64,000 nt of DNA, taken from CAYWFP01 sp964457365. GTDB lineage: Bacteria > Planctomycetota > SZUA-567. Shown piece by piece: positions 42,371 through 52,516 of the stretch (positions within the stretch are counted from its first letter, which is position 1; each line of letters begins with the position of its first letter). Made by a program: the position numbers and the translations under genes. The notes under the pieces are model-generated. The model had not been told where the DNA came from. It worked only from the letters and a program-made list of their open reading frames with translations, and made no database searches. The stretch is from positions 23,610 to 87,609 of the forward strand of contig CAYWFP010000004.1 in NCBI GenBank assembly GCA_964457365.1, written 5' to 3'.

Positions 42371-43543
42371 TCATTTCTCCTCGGATTGAGCGGCGGACGA
42401 ATCCGCGGCGACGGGAACGTCGTTGACGACAAGCCAGCTCTGGGGCGCCTGCGGACGCGCGGCGACGAGCTTGCCGTTGCGGTCGATGATGCGACTGAGG
42501 CCATAGCCGTTCCAGGTGGGCGTGTACGGATAGGCCCAGTTGGCCAGTACCAGATTGACCTCGAAATGCTTCATCCGCGGCTGGAAGTTGCGCACCAGCC
42601 ACGCTTCGAAGTTCATGCCGTAGAGCGCCGCGCAGTGAAGAACGATGTCGACATTCTTCTCGGCCAGTTCCGGCAGTACCTTGTGCATGTCGTAGCTGAT
42701 CATCACGCCCACGCGGCCGTACGGTGTCTCCGCGACCGGCGCGCCGGAATCGCCGGGCGTAGCCCAGGACGGGTCGCCGTGCGCCCAGAGGAAGCGTTTG
42801 CGGTAGCGCAGAATGATCTCGCCCGCCGGATTCAGCAGCGAAACGCTGTCGTAGTAGTTGCCGTCGGCCTTCTCGATATACGGCACGGTGAGATAGATCT
42901 TCAATTCCTGCGCCAGCGGGCGGAAGAAGCGGTAGCTCTCGCCGTCGTACGGCTCCGCGACCGTTGTGACGTCGAGATATTCCTTGAGCGCCTCTTCGTC
43001 CTCTTCGCCTGCCGGCAGCGGGCGCTGCGGATCGCGCCAGAAGACCCAGTTCTCCGCGTCGGCGTAGCCGGGGATGGCGCACTCGGGCAGGACGACGATT
43101 CTCGCGCCCAGCTTCGCCGCCTCGCGGATGTACGGCACCAGCCGCTCGCGGTTCTTCTCGGGCTTGCCCATCTCCGAGTAAAACTGCACCGCCGCCATCC
43201 GCAGATGCTCCGGCGCGGTCGGTTCGAGATCCACCTCCGGCATTTCCCGGTAATTCGGGTCCAACTCCCGCCGCAGGGCTTCCTCGCGCTCGGCCTCGAC
43301 CATGTGCTCGCGGATGAATTGCATGTCCAGGTCTTCCTCGAGAACATACGATGCGGGCGCGGTCGTGGCCGGACGCGCCTTCACCGGATCGGGGAAGGTC
43401 GCCAGGCGCAGCAGCACCAGCAGCGGCAACACGATCCAGAGCAGGCGAAACGAAAGCGGGTGGCAGTCGCCGCCGAGGGCGAGCGCGACCTCGGCGGGGC
43501 GTTCCAGCGGATCCAGACGTACCGCTACCGGGCGCAAACCCAT
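42371..43543 (-). CDS. Membrane-anchored nitrilase-superfamily protein with catalytic Cys replaced by Ser
   Basis: A 390-residue carbon-nitrogen hydrolase homologue from ATG 43543 (GGAGG upstream; an in-frame TTG at 43576 is less likely). A transmembrane helix at about 31-49 anchors it. The hydrolase domain (113-375) has the catalytic Glu E154 in VVLPECAIPGYA, and Lys K249 in ILRYRKRFLWAHGDPSW. The position of the nucleophile reads GVMI-S283-YDMHKVLPEL, where the family has Cys (typically ICYDxRFPEL); the codon is AGC. Hence amidase or nitrilase chemistry is doubtful unless Ser substitutes. It is coupled to the coiled-coil membrane gene and lies just upstream of the transporter operon. Confidence 0.85.
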   Translation of the reverse strand: MGLRPVAVRLDPLERPAEVALALGGDCHPLSFRLLWIVLPLLVLLRLATFPDPVKARPATTAPASYVLEEDLDMQFIREHMVEAEREEALRRELDPNYREMPEVDLEPTAPEHLRMAAVQFYSEMGKPEKNRERLVPYIREAAKLGARIVVLPECAIPGYADAENWVFWRDPQRPLPAGEEDEEALKEYLDVTTVAEPYDGESYRFFRPLAQELKIYLTVPYIEKADGNYYDSVSLLNPAGEIILRYRKRFLWAHGDPSWATPGDSGAPVAETPYGRVGVMISYDMHKVLPELAEKNVDIVLHCAALYGMNFEAWLVRNFQPRMKHFEVNLVLANWAYPYTPTWNGYGLSRIIDRNGKLVAARPQAPQSWLVVNDVPVAADSSAAQSEEK

Positions 43544-43931
43544 ATCGCGAATTCCTCCGCGGCGGAAAATCGGCAAGAAAATCCTTGCCGGTTATAACGC
43601 CGTCACCACACGCTTGTTCGACCAAAACCGGATTGCCGCTGGTTTCCGCCGTGAATTGATCTGCCAGGATCGCCGCAGGCCTGAAGACCACGCATGAATT
43701 CTCTACAAGAATTTCGTGGGATTCGTGTCAATTCCACAACTGCTGCGACACGCGGCAAAATACCCACGTCCAGATGCCTATTGTTCCCACGCAGACACGC
43801 CCTGTCAAGAGCGCGGCCGATCTCTGTGGATATCCGCCCGCGGTTGACCGATAAAGATGAAAGCGTCGCGCTGCAGGCGGCAAATAGATGTCGTGAAGGT
43901 CTGCCTGGAGGAGGCGGACGGGGGGGTAAAC

Positions 43932-43940
43932 TGTGGATAA
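43932..43940 (-). promoter_or_regulatory. Perfect DnaA-box match
   Basis: TGTGGATAA, the reverse complement of TTATCCACA. It lies 27 bp upstream of the first promoter. A single consensus box of this kind often marks DnaA-regulated promoters rather than an origin. Confidence 0.45.
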
Positions 43941-43966
43941 CCCGCGGATAAGTCGCGCCGGCGTGC

Positions 43967-43995
43967 TTGACAGATCGGGGACGGCAACCTACAAT
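43967..43995 (+). promoter_or_regulatory. Strong sigma70-like promoter P1 for the HD-GYP-lptD unit
   Basis: TTGACA (perfect), 17-bp spacer, TACAAT. It implies a leader of about 190 nt before ATG 44191. Confidence 0.65.
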
Positions 43996-44076
43996 CTTGT
44001 CGCTGCTGAACTTACGGGAATTTTCGCACGCAAGGGCAGCATGCGCACGCAAGCGGCGGCGAAAGGGGCGCCGGGC

Positions 44077-44106
44077 TTGCGATGCACTGGCGGAAATCGT
44101 TATAAT
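44077..44106 (+). promoter_or_regulatory. Sigma70-like promoter P2 for the HD-GYP-lptD unit
   Basis: TTGCGA, 18-bp spacer, TATAAT (perfect -10). It implies a leader of about 78 nt before ATG 44191. Confidence 0.6.
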
Positions 44107-44190
44107 CCCCTCAGGCCGCGGGCAATTCGGTGCGCGGCCGATGCATCCGTATCCGACGCTTTGCTCGAGCGGCAAAGCGTCCGCGAGGGT

Positions 44191-45834
44191 ATGGCCGTGC
44201 CGCAGGTGCAACTCATCGTGGAAGCCGGCGAACTCAAGGGCCGGCGCTTCGATATCGTCGACGGCGCGTCGTTGACGCTCGGGCGGAGTATCCAGAGCGA
44301 CATCCAGATCCCCGACCAGGGTATCTCGCGCGCGCATTGCCGTATCGAGAACCTGCCCGAAGGCGTGATGCTGCACGATCTGAACTCCAGCAACGGCACG
44401 CTGGTCAACGACGAACCGATCACCACCCAACCCCTCAGGGATGGCGACCTCATCCGCATCGGCGACAGCATGCTGCGTTGCGCCCTCGCCGGCACGTCCG
44501 CCCCCGAGGAACACGAAACCGCCACCGGCACCGCCGCGGGACTGGGCATCGACGCGACGGTGAACTTCGTGCGCAACCCCGTCTCGGCCGCCGCCGAGGT
44601 GCTGCGCCAGAAGTACGACGTCAGCCAAGGGCCGCTGAAGACGGTCACCGGCGACAGCCCGGAATTGAACAAGCTGCGCACCCGGCTCAACGCCATCTGT
44701 TCGCTCGCCAGCCGCATCTACAGCGAATCGACGATCAAGCGCATCCTGCGCCTCGCCAGCGACACCGTGCTCGACCTGGCCAACGCCGACCGCGGCGCGG
44801 TGCTGCTGATCGACGGGAACGGCGAGCCCAAGCCCATCGTCTCGCGCCACAACGATCCGACGCTGGCCAACGAGGAGTTCCGCATCAGCTACACCGTCGT
44901 CAACGAGACGATCCAGACCGGCGACTCGGTCATCACCGCCGACGCGGCTTCGGACGACCGCTTCAAGGAAGGCCAGTCGATCGTCATGCAGAATATCCAG
45001 AGCGTCATGAGCGTGCCGCTGATGACCCAGCAGAAGGTGATCGGCGCAATGTACGTCGACTGCACCAGCGGCGGTACCGTCTTCACCGAGCAGGACCTGG
45101 CGATCATGGCCGCGGTCGGCCACCAGGCCGCCGTGGCGGTGGAGCGTGCGCGGCTGGTCGCGGACCTGGAGTTGCTCTTCTTCGGCTCGATGCACGCCAT
45201 CGTCGCCTCCATCGAGGCCAAGGACACCTACACCAAGGGCCACAGCGAACGGGTCACCTGTTTCAGCCTGATGATCGCCGACGAGATGGGCCTGAGCGAA
45301 GAGCAGCGTCTGATCATCGAACTCGGCGGGCTCATGCACGACGTGGGCAAGATCGGCGTGCCCGAGGCGGTGCTCTGCAGCAAGAACCGCCTGAGCGAGG
45401 AAGAGTTCGCCCTCATCAAGGAACACCCCGCCCGCGGCGCGACCATCGTTCAGAACATGCCCGAGATCGACCGCATCGTCTCGATGAGGGGAATCGTCGA
45501 GGCCGTGCGCCATCATCACGAGAAATTCGACGGCAGCGGGTACCCCGACGGACTCGCCGGCGAGGGCATTCCGCTGCCGGCACGCATTCTGGCCGTGGCC
45601 GACACCTTCGACGCCATCACCAGCAACCGCACCTACCGCAAGGGACGCGACGCCGAGAAGGCGATGGAGATCCTGCGCGAATGCGCCGGCACCCAGGTCG
45701 ATTCGCAGGCGCTGGCGGCGTTCGAGGCGGTGCACCTCCGCGGCGACACCGCGCGCCCCGAAGAGGTGGCCGCGCGCATGCGCCTGGATCCGTACCTGCT
45801 CAAGCAGAGCACGGCGGTGGCCGTGGCTACGTGA
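44191..45834 (+). CDS. FHA-GAF-HD-GYP signalling protein (putative c-di-GMP phosphodiesterase)
   Basis: A 547-residue three-domain protein. FHA domain (about 5-100: LTLGRSIQSDIQIPDQGISRAHCRIE, DLNSSNGTLVN), which binds phosphothreonine; GAF domain (about 170-330: ADRGAVLLIDG, SVPLMTQQKVIGAMYVD); HD-GYP domain (about 335-530: GHSERVTCFSLMIAD, LMHDVGKIGVPE, VRHHHEKFDGSGYPDGLAGEGIPLPARILAVADTFDAIT). Metal-binding HD and GYP motifs are intact. The FHA domain suggests input from the Ser/Thr kinases encoded nearby. ATG 44191 follows GAGGG and opens the conserved FHA fold; a longer frame upstream crosses the promoters. lptD follows after 19 bp. Confidence 0.92.
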   Translation: MAVPQVQLIVEAGELKGRRFDIVDGASLTLGRSIQSDIQIPDQGISRAHCRIENLPEGVMLHDLNSSNGTLVNDEPITTQPLRDGDLIRIGDSMLRCALAGTSAPEEHETATGTAAGLGIDATVNFVRNPVSAAAEVLRQKYDVSQGPLKTVTGDSPELNKLRTRLNAICSLASRIYSESTIKRILRLASDTVLDLANADRGAVLLIDGNGEPKPIVSRHNDPTLANEEFRISYTVVNETIQTGDSVITADAASDDRFKEGQSIVMQNIQSVMSVPLMTQQKVIGAMYVDCTSGGTVFTEQDLAIMAAVGHQAAVAVERARLVADLELLFFGSMHAIVASIEAKDTYTKGHSERVTCFSLMIADEMGLSEEQRLIIELGGLMHDVGKIGVPEAVLCSKNRLSEEEFALIKEHPARGATIVQNMPEIDRIVSMRGIVEAVRHHHEKFDGSGYPDGLAGEGIPLPARILAVADTFDAITSNRTYRKGRDAEKAMEILRECAGTQVDSQALAAFEAVHLRGDTARPEEVAARMRLDPYLLKQSTAVAVAT

Positions 45835-45853
45835 ACGAGGAGAAGAAGCGCTC

Positions 45854-48496
45854 ATGAATCCGATTCCGCGCGGCATACTCGCAACCTTCATGGCCTTGCT
45901 GGCGCTGAGTCTTCCCGCCGCATTCGCGGGCGAGGACGCCGGCGGCGACATGGGCGGCTTCGGCGCGCTGATGGGGCAGGACCTGGCGCTCGACGGCGGC
46001 ATCCTCGACTTCATCGAGGAGAAGGGCGCAGTCGTCGTCCGCAATTACGCCACCCTCACCGTCCAGGGCCGCAAGATCCGCGCGCGCAACCTGATCTTCT
46101 ACCGCGACACCCGCCGCATCTACGCCGAGGGCGACGTCACGCTGCAGGATCCGTCGGGCAGCTTCGTCCGCTGCGACAAGCTCTTCATCGACATCACCAA
46201 CTGGCACGGCCGCGCCGAGAACGTCCACATCCGCGGCCGCCGACCGGGGATGAAGACCCCCTCCCCGCTGCGCACCAGCGTCACCGACGTCCGGCCCGGC
46301 GCCTCGCGCAACCGCGGCGTCTTCGAAGGGCTGCAAGGAACGGAGATGCCCAACCAGATGAACGCGCACGTGGTGGACCTGCGCGTGCTGAGCCGCGACC
46401 ATCTCGTCGGCCGCCACGTCATGGTCACCCCGTCGAACTTCGCCCGCCCGCACTGGCACATCGCCTCGCGCGACGTGAACTTCCGCCGCGACGAGAAGGT
46501 CGAGAGCTGGCACAACGTCGTCAAGATCGGGCGCGTGCCGATCTTCTACTTCCCTTACATCATCAAGGACCTGCGATACGAATGGCCCTGGGTGCGTGTC
46601 CGCGGCGGGGAAAGCAGCGACTGGGGCTTCTACTCGCAATGGACGTGGGGCTTCGACCTCAACCCCAAGGCGCAGAACTGGCTGCGCCTGGAGAAGCTCT
46701 TCATCGATACCGACTGGTACCAGAAGCGCGGCTATCCTCTCGGCGCGGAGTTGACCTACCGCACCGGACACAAGGGCAGCAAGGGCAAGATCGACGGCTT
46801 CTGGGTCTACGAGACGACCAGCAAGGACGACGACGAGGACCGCGCGCACGACGACGTCCACTTCCCCGGCAAGATCTACGGCAGCCACAAGGGCTACGAG
46901 GAGGCGCTCTACCGCCACGAGCACCGCGGCACCGTGGAGTGGTGGCACCGGCAGATCTTCAACGACAAGTTCGACCTGCGGCTGCAGGCACACTGGATGT
47001 CCGACCGCGATTTCTACGAGGAATACTTCCCCAACCAGTGGCGCGAGGACGGGGAGAAGAATACCAACGCCAGCCTGCGCTGGATCAGCGAGAACTGGAA
47101 GACCGAATTGGTGGCGCAGAAACGGCTCCACGACTGGGAGAGCAAGACCGAGTACCTGCCGGAATGGCGTTTCAACCTCCCGGGGTTGCGTCTCGTCAAC
47201 AAGCCGTGGCTGCCGCTCTACGTCCGCTCCGACGTACGCGCGGGCCTGCTGAAGAGACGCTCGGACAAGATGCTCAATTACCACCACCTCGATATCCTGG
47301 AGCCGCATCACCACCGCGTCCGCCGCGACGGTACCAGCCCGGAGGTGCTGCGCCTGCACCAGGAGACGGCCGCCTATGTCCCGATCAAGGCCGGACCGTG
47401 GACGCTCCAGCCCTACGGCGGCTACCGCACGACCTTCTACAGCGACACCTACAAGGGCGGCTACAAGAACGACGACGACCCGGATCTCAACCACGCGCTG
47501 ATCTGGGGCGCGGACCTCTCCAGCCGCTTCTACGGCTTCTACAAGGAGAAGAAGCGCCGCCACGTGGTCGAACCGGTGGTCCGCTTCATCGCCCAGGAAC
47601 GCCCCTCGATCCAGCCCGAGCACCTCTACGACTTCGACGAGGTGGACAACTTCCACAAAAGCCGGCTGCTGCTCTTCGAGCTCAACCAGCGTATCCAGGA
47701 CAAGCGGCCCGACCGCCTCGGCCGGCTGCGCAAGGTCGATATGCTGACGCTCGATCTGCGCATGGGTTACCAGTTCGTCGAATCAGAAGCCGACCGCGTC
47801 AACGGCGGCGACCAGTTCACCGACATCGAAATCGACATGGCCTGGCGCCCGACCGACAACCTGACCTTCTTCGCCGGCGGCGCGTTCGACCCGTACGACG
47901 GCGAGTTCAACACCGCGCGCGGCGGCGGCGACTGGCGTTTCATGCGCCGCTTCCGCGTCTACGCCAACACCTACTACCGCCGCGGGCAGGAGAACAGCCT
48001 CGGCAACAAGACGCCCGACTCGCTGGTCACCAGCGCCGCGGTGCGCACCATGCTCTGGAACGAACACAGCAACTACCAGCTCGAATACGCCGTCAGCTAC
48101 GAACACATGGGCAGCGACGACGGCGTTCGCGGTGCCGACGGTGTCGTCCGCGGCGGCATCGACAGCGGCGTCAAGGAGCAGAGCATCGCCCTCATCCGCG
48201 ACCTGGACACCTTCGAACTCGAGGTGCGCTTCTCGATCGACCACGACAACGACTACAGCGTCTGGGTCAATCTCGTTCCCAAGGGCTGGGTCGGCATCGA
48301 CCGCGGCGACTCGATCGACACCCCGGCCGTCCGCGAAGCCGAAGGCGGGCGTTACAACCGGCCGACGCTGGTCACGGAAGAGGAGGAAATTCCGGAAATC
48401 GAGCGCGAGATCGACGAGGATTATCGCCAACGCGTTATCGAATCCCAGGAACTGGATATGGAGACCGGCCCGCCCAGGCCGCTCTTCGGAAATTGA
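45854..48496 (+). CDS. lptD: LptD-like outer-membrane assembly protein (OstA family)
   Basis: An 880-residue protein with a signal peptide (to about 25, LPAAFAG). An OstA/LptA-like jellyroll comes first (about 50-190: VVVRNYATLTVQGRKIRARNLIFYRDTRRIYAEGDVTLQ broken into typical strands) and then a long beta-barrel-like region with aromatic, alternating strands. The block VPIFYFPYIIKDL is a family hallmark before the barrel. LptD inserts lipopolysaccharide into the outer membrane. The acidic C-terminal tail (EEEEIPEIEREIDEDYRQ) is an addition, and the protein is diverged from proteobacterial LptD. It ends at an intrinsic terminator. Confidence 0.82.
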   Translation: MNPIPRGILATFMALLALSLPAAFAGEDAGGDMGGFGALMGQDLALDGGILDFIEEKGAVVVRNYATLTVQGRKIRARNLIFYRDTRRIYAEGDVTLQDPSGSFVRCDKLFIDITNWHGRAENVHIRGRRPGMKTPSPLRTSVTDVRPGASRNRGVFEGLQGTEMPNQMNAHVVDLRVLSRDHLVGRHVMVTPSNFARPHWHIASRDVNFRRDEKVESWHNVVKIGRVPIFYFPYIIKDLRYEWPWVRVRGGESSDWGFYSQWTWGFDLNPKAQNWLRLEKLFIDTDWYQKRGYPLGAELTYRTGHKGSKGKIDGFWVYETTSKDDDEDRAHDDVHFPGKIYGSHKGYEEALYRHEHRGTVEWWHRQIFNDKFDLRLQAHWMSDRDFYEEYFPNQWREDGEKNTNASLRWISENWKTELVAQKRLHDWESKTEYLPEWRFNLPGLRLVNKPWLPLYVRSDVRAGLLKRRSDKMLNYHHLDILEPHHHRVRRDGTSPEVLRLHQETAAYVPIKAGPWTLQPYGGYRTTFYSDTYKGGYKNDDDPDLNHALIWGADLSSRFYGFYKEKKRRHVVEPVVRFIAQERPSIQPEHLYDFDEVDNFHKSRLLLFELNQRIQDKRPDRLGRLRKVDMLTLDLRMGYQFVESEADRVNGGDQFTDIEIDMAWRPTDNLTFFAGGAFDPYDGEFNTARGGGDWRFMRRFRVYANTYYRRGQENSLGNKTPDSLVTSAAVRTMLWNEHSNYQLEYAVSYEHMGSDDGVRGADGVVRGGIDSGVKEQSIALIRDLDTFELEVRFSIDHDNDYSVWVNLVPKGWVGIDRGDSIDTPAVREAEGGRYNRPTLVTEEEEIPEIEREIDEDYRQRVIESQELDMETGPPRPLFGN

Positions 48497-48518
48497 ATCG
48501 CCGAATGCATTGCTGCAG

Positions 48519-48545
48519 CCGGCGGCCTCCGGGTCGCCGGTTTTT
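48519..48545 (+). terminator. Intrinsic terminator after lptD
   Basis: Stem CCGGCG (48519-48524) / CGCCGG (48535-48540), 10-nt loop, then TTTTT (48541-48545). Confidence 0.7.
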
Positions 48546-48572
48546 CATGCCGTCTCGATCCGGGTGCCGCCG

Positions 48573-51071
<2,499 letters not shown>

Positions 51072-51353
51072 AACTGTCCCTATCGACTACAGCATGCGCC
51101 TGCGAACATGATCGGGGTACGGCCTTAAAAACCTCTTGCCGCTTAAGGTGTTATAAAATATTCTTGCTATCGACAAGCCCTCAGATTACCCTTGGTTCAT
51201 GTACCTGTCAAGACAAAGCAACCATCGTACCGGGGTTTATTTTTTGCTTACTTTCAGCGTTAACAGAACGGGAAACGTTACGTTCCGTGACATTATTATT
51301 ATGAATCTATTGCTTGCCGGGTATTCTCTTTGTCATCTGCAGCGGGGTAACTC
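51072..51353. promoter_or_regulatory. AT-rich divergent control region
   Basis: A 282-bp spacer between the kinase (minus) and PPIase (plus) genes, clearly richer in AT than its surroundings. It contains an imperfect inverted repeat (ACGGGAAACG at 51268-51277, CGTTCCGT at 51281-51288). A possible plus promoter is TTACGT-16-TATGAA and a minus one TTGTCG-15-TATAAC, both weak. I see no gene here. Confidence 0.35.
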
Positions 51354-52484
51354 ATGATGTCTTGCCATCGATCCGGTGTTTGCGTTCTGTTGCTGCTAGC
51401 AGGCAGTGTCGGGCTGGCCGACGCCCAGGAGCCGCAACAGGTCTTGCGACACGCCATCCTCGTCCATGTCAACGACAAGAAGATCACCCAACAGGACCTG
51501 AACGAGATGGGCGAGTTCCTCTTCGAGCGTTTCTATCCGCACAGCAATATCGCTGAACTTCCGCCTCACGAACACGAAATACTCAGCGATACGGCGATGC
51601 GCGAACTGATTCTGATCCATCTGGTAAACCGCGAATCGAGACGCTTGACCGATGCTTACGAGGAAGAAGACAATCCGCGCAAGAAGATGCGCATGACCAA
51701 GGTCGAGGCGAGCTACGAGGACGTTCTGAAACGCATGCGCAACGTCGGGATCGACCCGGTGCGCGCGCCGAAGATCGCCCGCACGTACTATCGCTCGCAG
51801 GTGCTGATGGACAAGATTCTCATCGCCCGCGGCCACGTGATCAATCAGCCGTCCCCGCGCCAGATCCGCGAATACTGGAAAGCGCACAAACACGACCAGT
51901 TCATTACCAAGCGGCACGTCAAGGTGCGGCATATTTTTCTCGACGCCAAAATCGAAGACCGCAAAGCGGTCAAGAAGCGCCTCCAGATCATCCGGGAGCC
52001 GCTGGAGAAGAAGAGCGGCGAGGCGCTGAGTCAATCCTTCGCCAAAGCAGCCCGCGAATTCTCGCAGGGGCCTTTCCGCGCCAACGGCGGCTTGATCGAA
52101 CTCGGGCCGGGGGGATGGATGATCCAGGGATTCGAATACAAGAACAAGGAAGGGCACTCGCTCTTTCCCAAAGACGTGATCGAGGGCATCGACAAGATGC
52201 GCGTCGTCGGCGAGCTCTCGCCTATCGTTTCCAGCGAGCGAGGCTTCCACCTCTTTCTGCTCGAGGACGCCAAGGGCGGCGAACAGATCCCCTTCAGCAA
52301 GGCCCAGACCATGATCGAGCGCTATCTCCAGCAGAGCAAGCGCACCAAGATAATGCGCGCCTGGCTGAAGGGAACGCTCGAAACCAGCAATATCCTGTGG
52401 CATGACGGCACCCGGTTCCCCAAGGAAGAGGTGTTGCCGCCGGAAGTGCAGATGGGCGATGTGGTGAACGAACTCGCAAACTGA
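51354..52484 (+). CDS. Periplasmic parvulin-type peptidyl-prolyl isomerase (SurA/PpiC-like)
   Basis: A 376-residue exported chaperone-like protein. Signal peptide SGVCVLLLLAGSVGLADA. A SurA N-terminal-like helical region follows (VNDKKITQQDLNEMGEFLFERF, about 38-200), then a parvulin domain (about 195-315: KRHVKVRHIFLDAK, AREFSQGPFRANGGLIELGPGGWM, VVGELSPIVSSERGFHLFLLED). These proteins fold or escort outer-membrane proteins, fitting the lptD locus close by. Start at the double ATG 51354/51357. It is upstream of the second kinase, apparently in one transcript. Confidence 0.85.
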   Translation: MMSCHRSGVCVLLLLAGSVGLADAQEPQQVLRHAILVHVNDKKITQQDLNEMGEFLFERFYPHSNIAELPPHEHEILSDTAMRELILIHLVNRESRRLTDAYEEEDNPRKKMRMTKVEASYEDVLKRMRNVGIDPVRAPKIARTYYRSQVLMDKILIARGHVINQPSPRQIREYWKAHKHDQFITKRHVKVRHIFLDAKIEDRKAVKKRLQIIREPLEKKSGEALSQSFAKAAREFSQGPFRANGGLIELGPGGWMIQGFEYKNKEGHSLFPKDVIEGIDKMRVVGELSPIVSSERGFHLFLLEDAKGGEQIPFSKAQTMIERYLQQSKRTKIMRAWLKGTLETSNILWHDGTRFPKEEVLPPEVQMGDVVNELAN

Positions 52485-52516
52485 CCGCGCGGTTGGAAAC
52501 CGGAGCGGCGGGAGCC

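Larger units (their letters stand above)
43544..44190. other. 647-bp intergenic region between divergent genes
   Basis: No credible gene is seen. It holds two tandem promoter-like sequences for the FHA-GAF-HD-GYP gene, one perfect DnaA box (43932-43940), a near match TGTGGATAT at 43825-43833 and a weaker CGCGGATAA at about 43943-43951. On the minus side a TATAAC at 43592-43597 could be the -10 of the nitrilase gene, but its -35 is poor. Confidence 0.55.

Noticed and set aside
43820..43960. Possible chromosomal origin (cluster of DnaA-like boxes)
   Set aside because: Only one perfect and two imperfect boxes, no AT-rich unwinding region, and no dnaA, dnaN or gyrase genes nearby. A DnaA-regulated promoter is simpler.
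43933..44190. N-terminal extension of the FHA-GAF-HD-GYP protein by about 86 codons
   Set aside because: This would run through the DnaA box and both promoters and does not resemble a domain; ATG 44191 has a ribosome site and opens the FHA fold.
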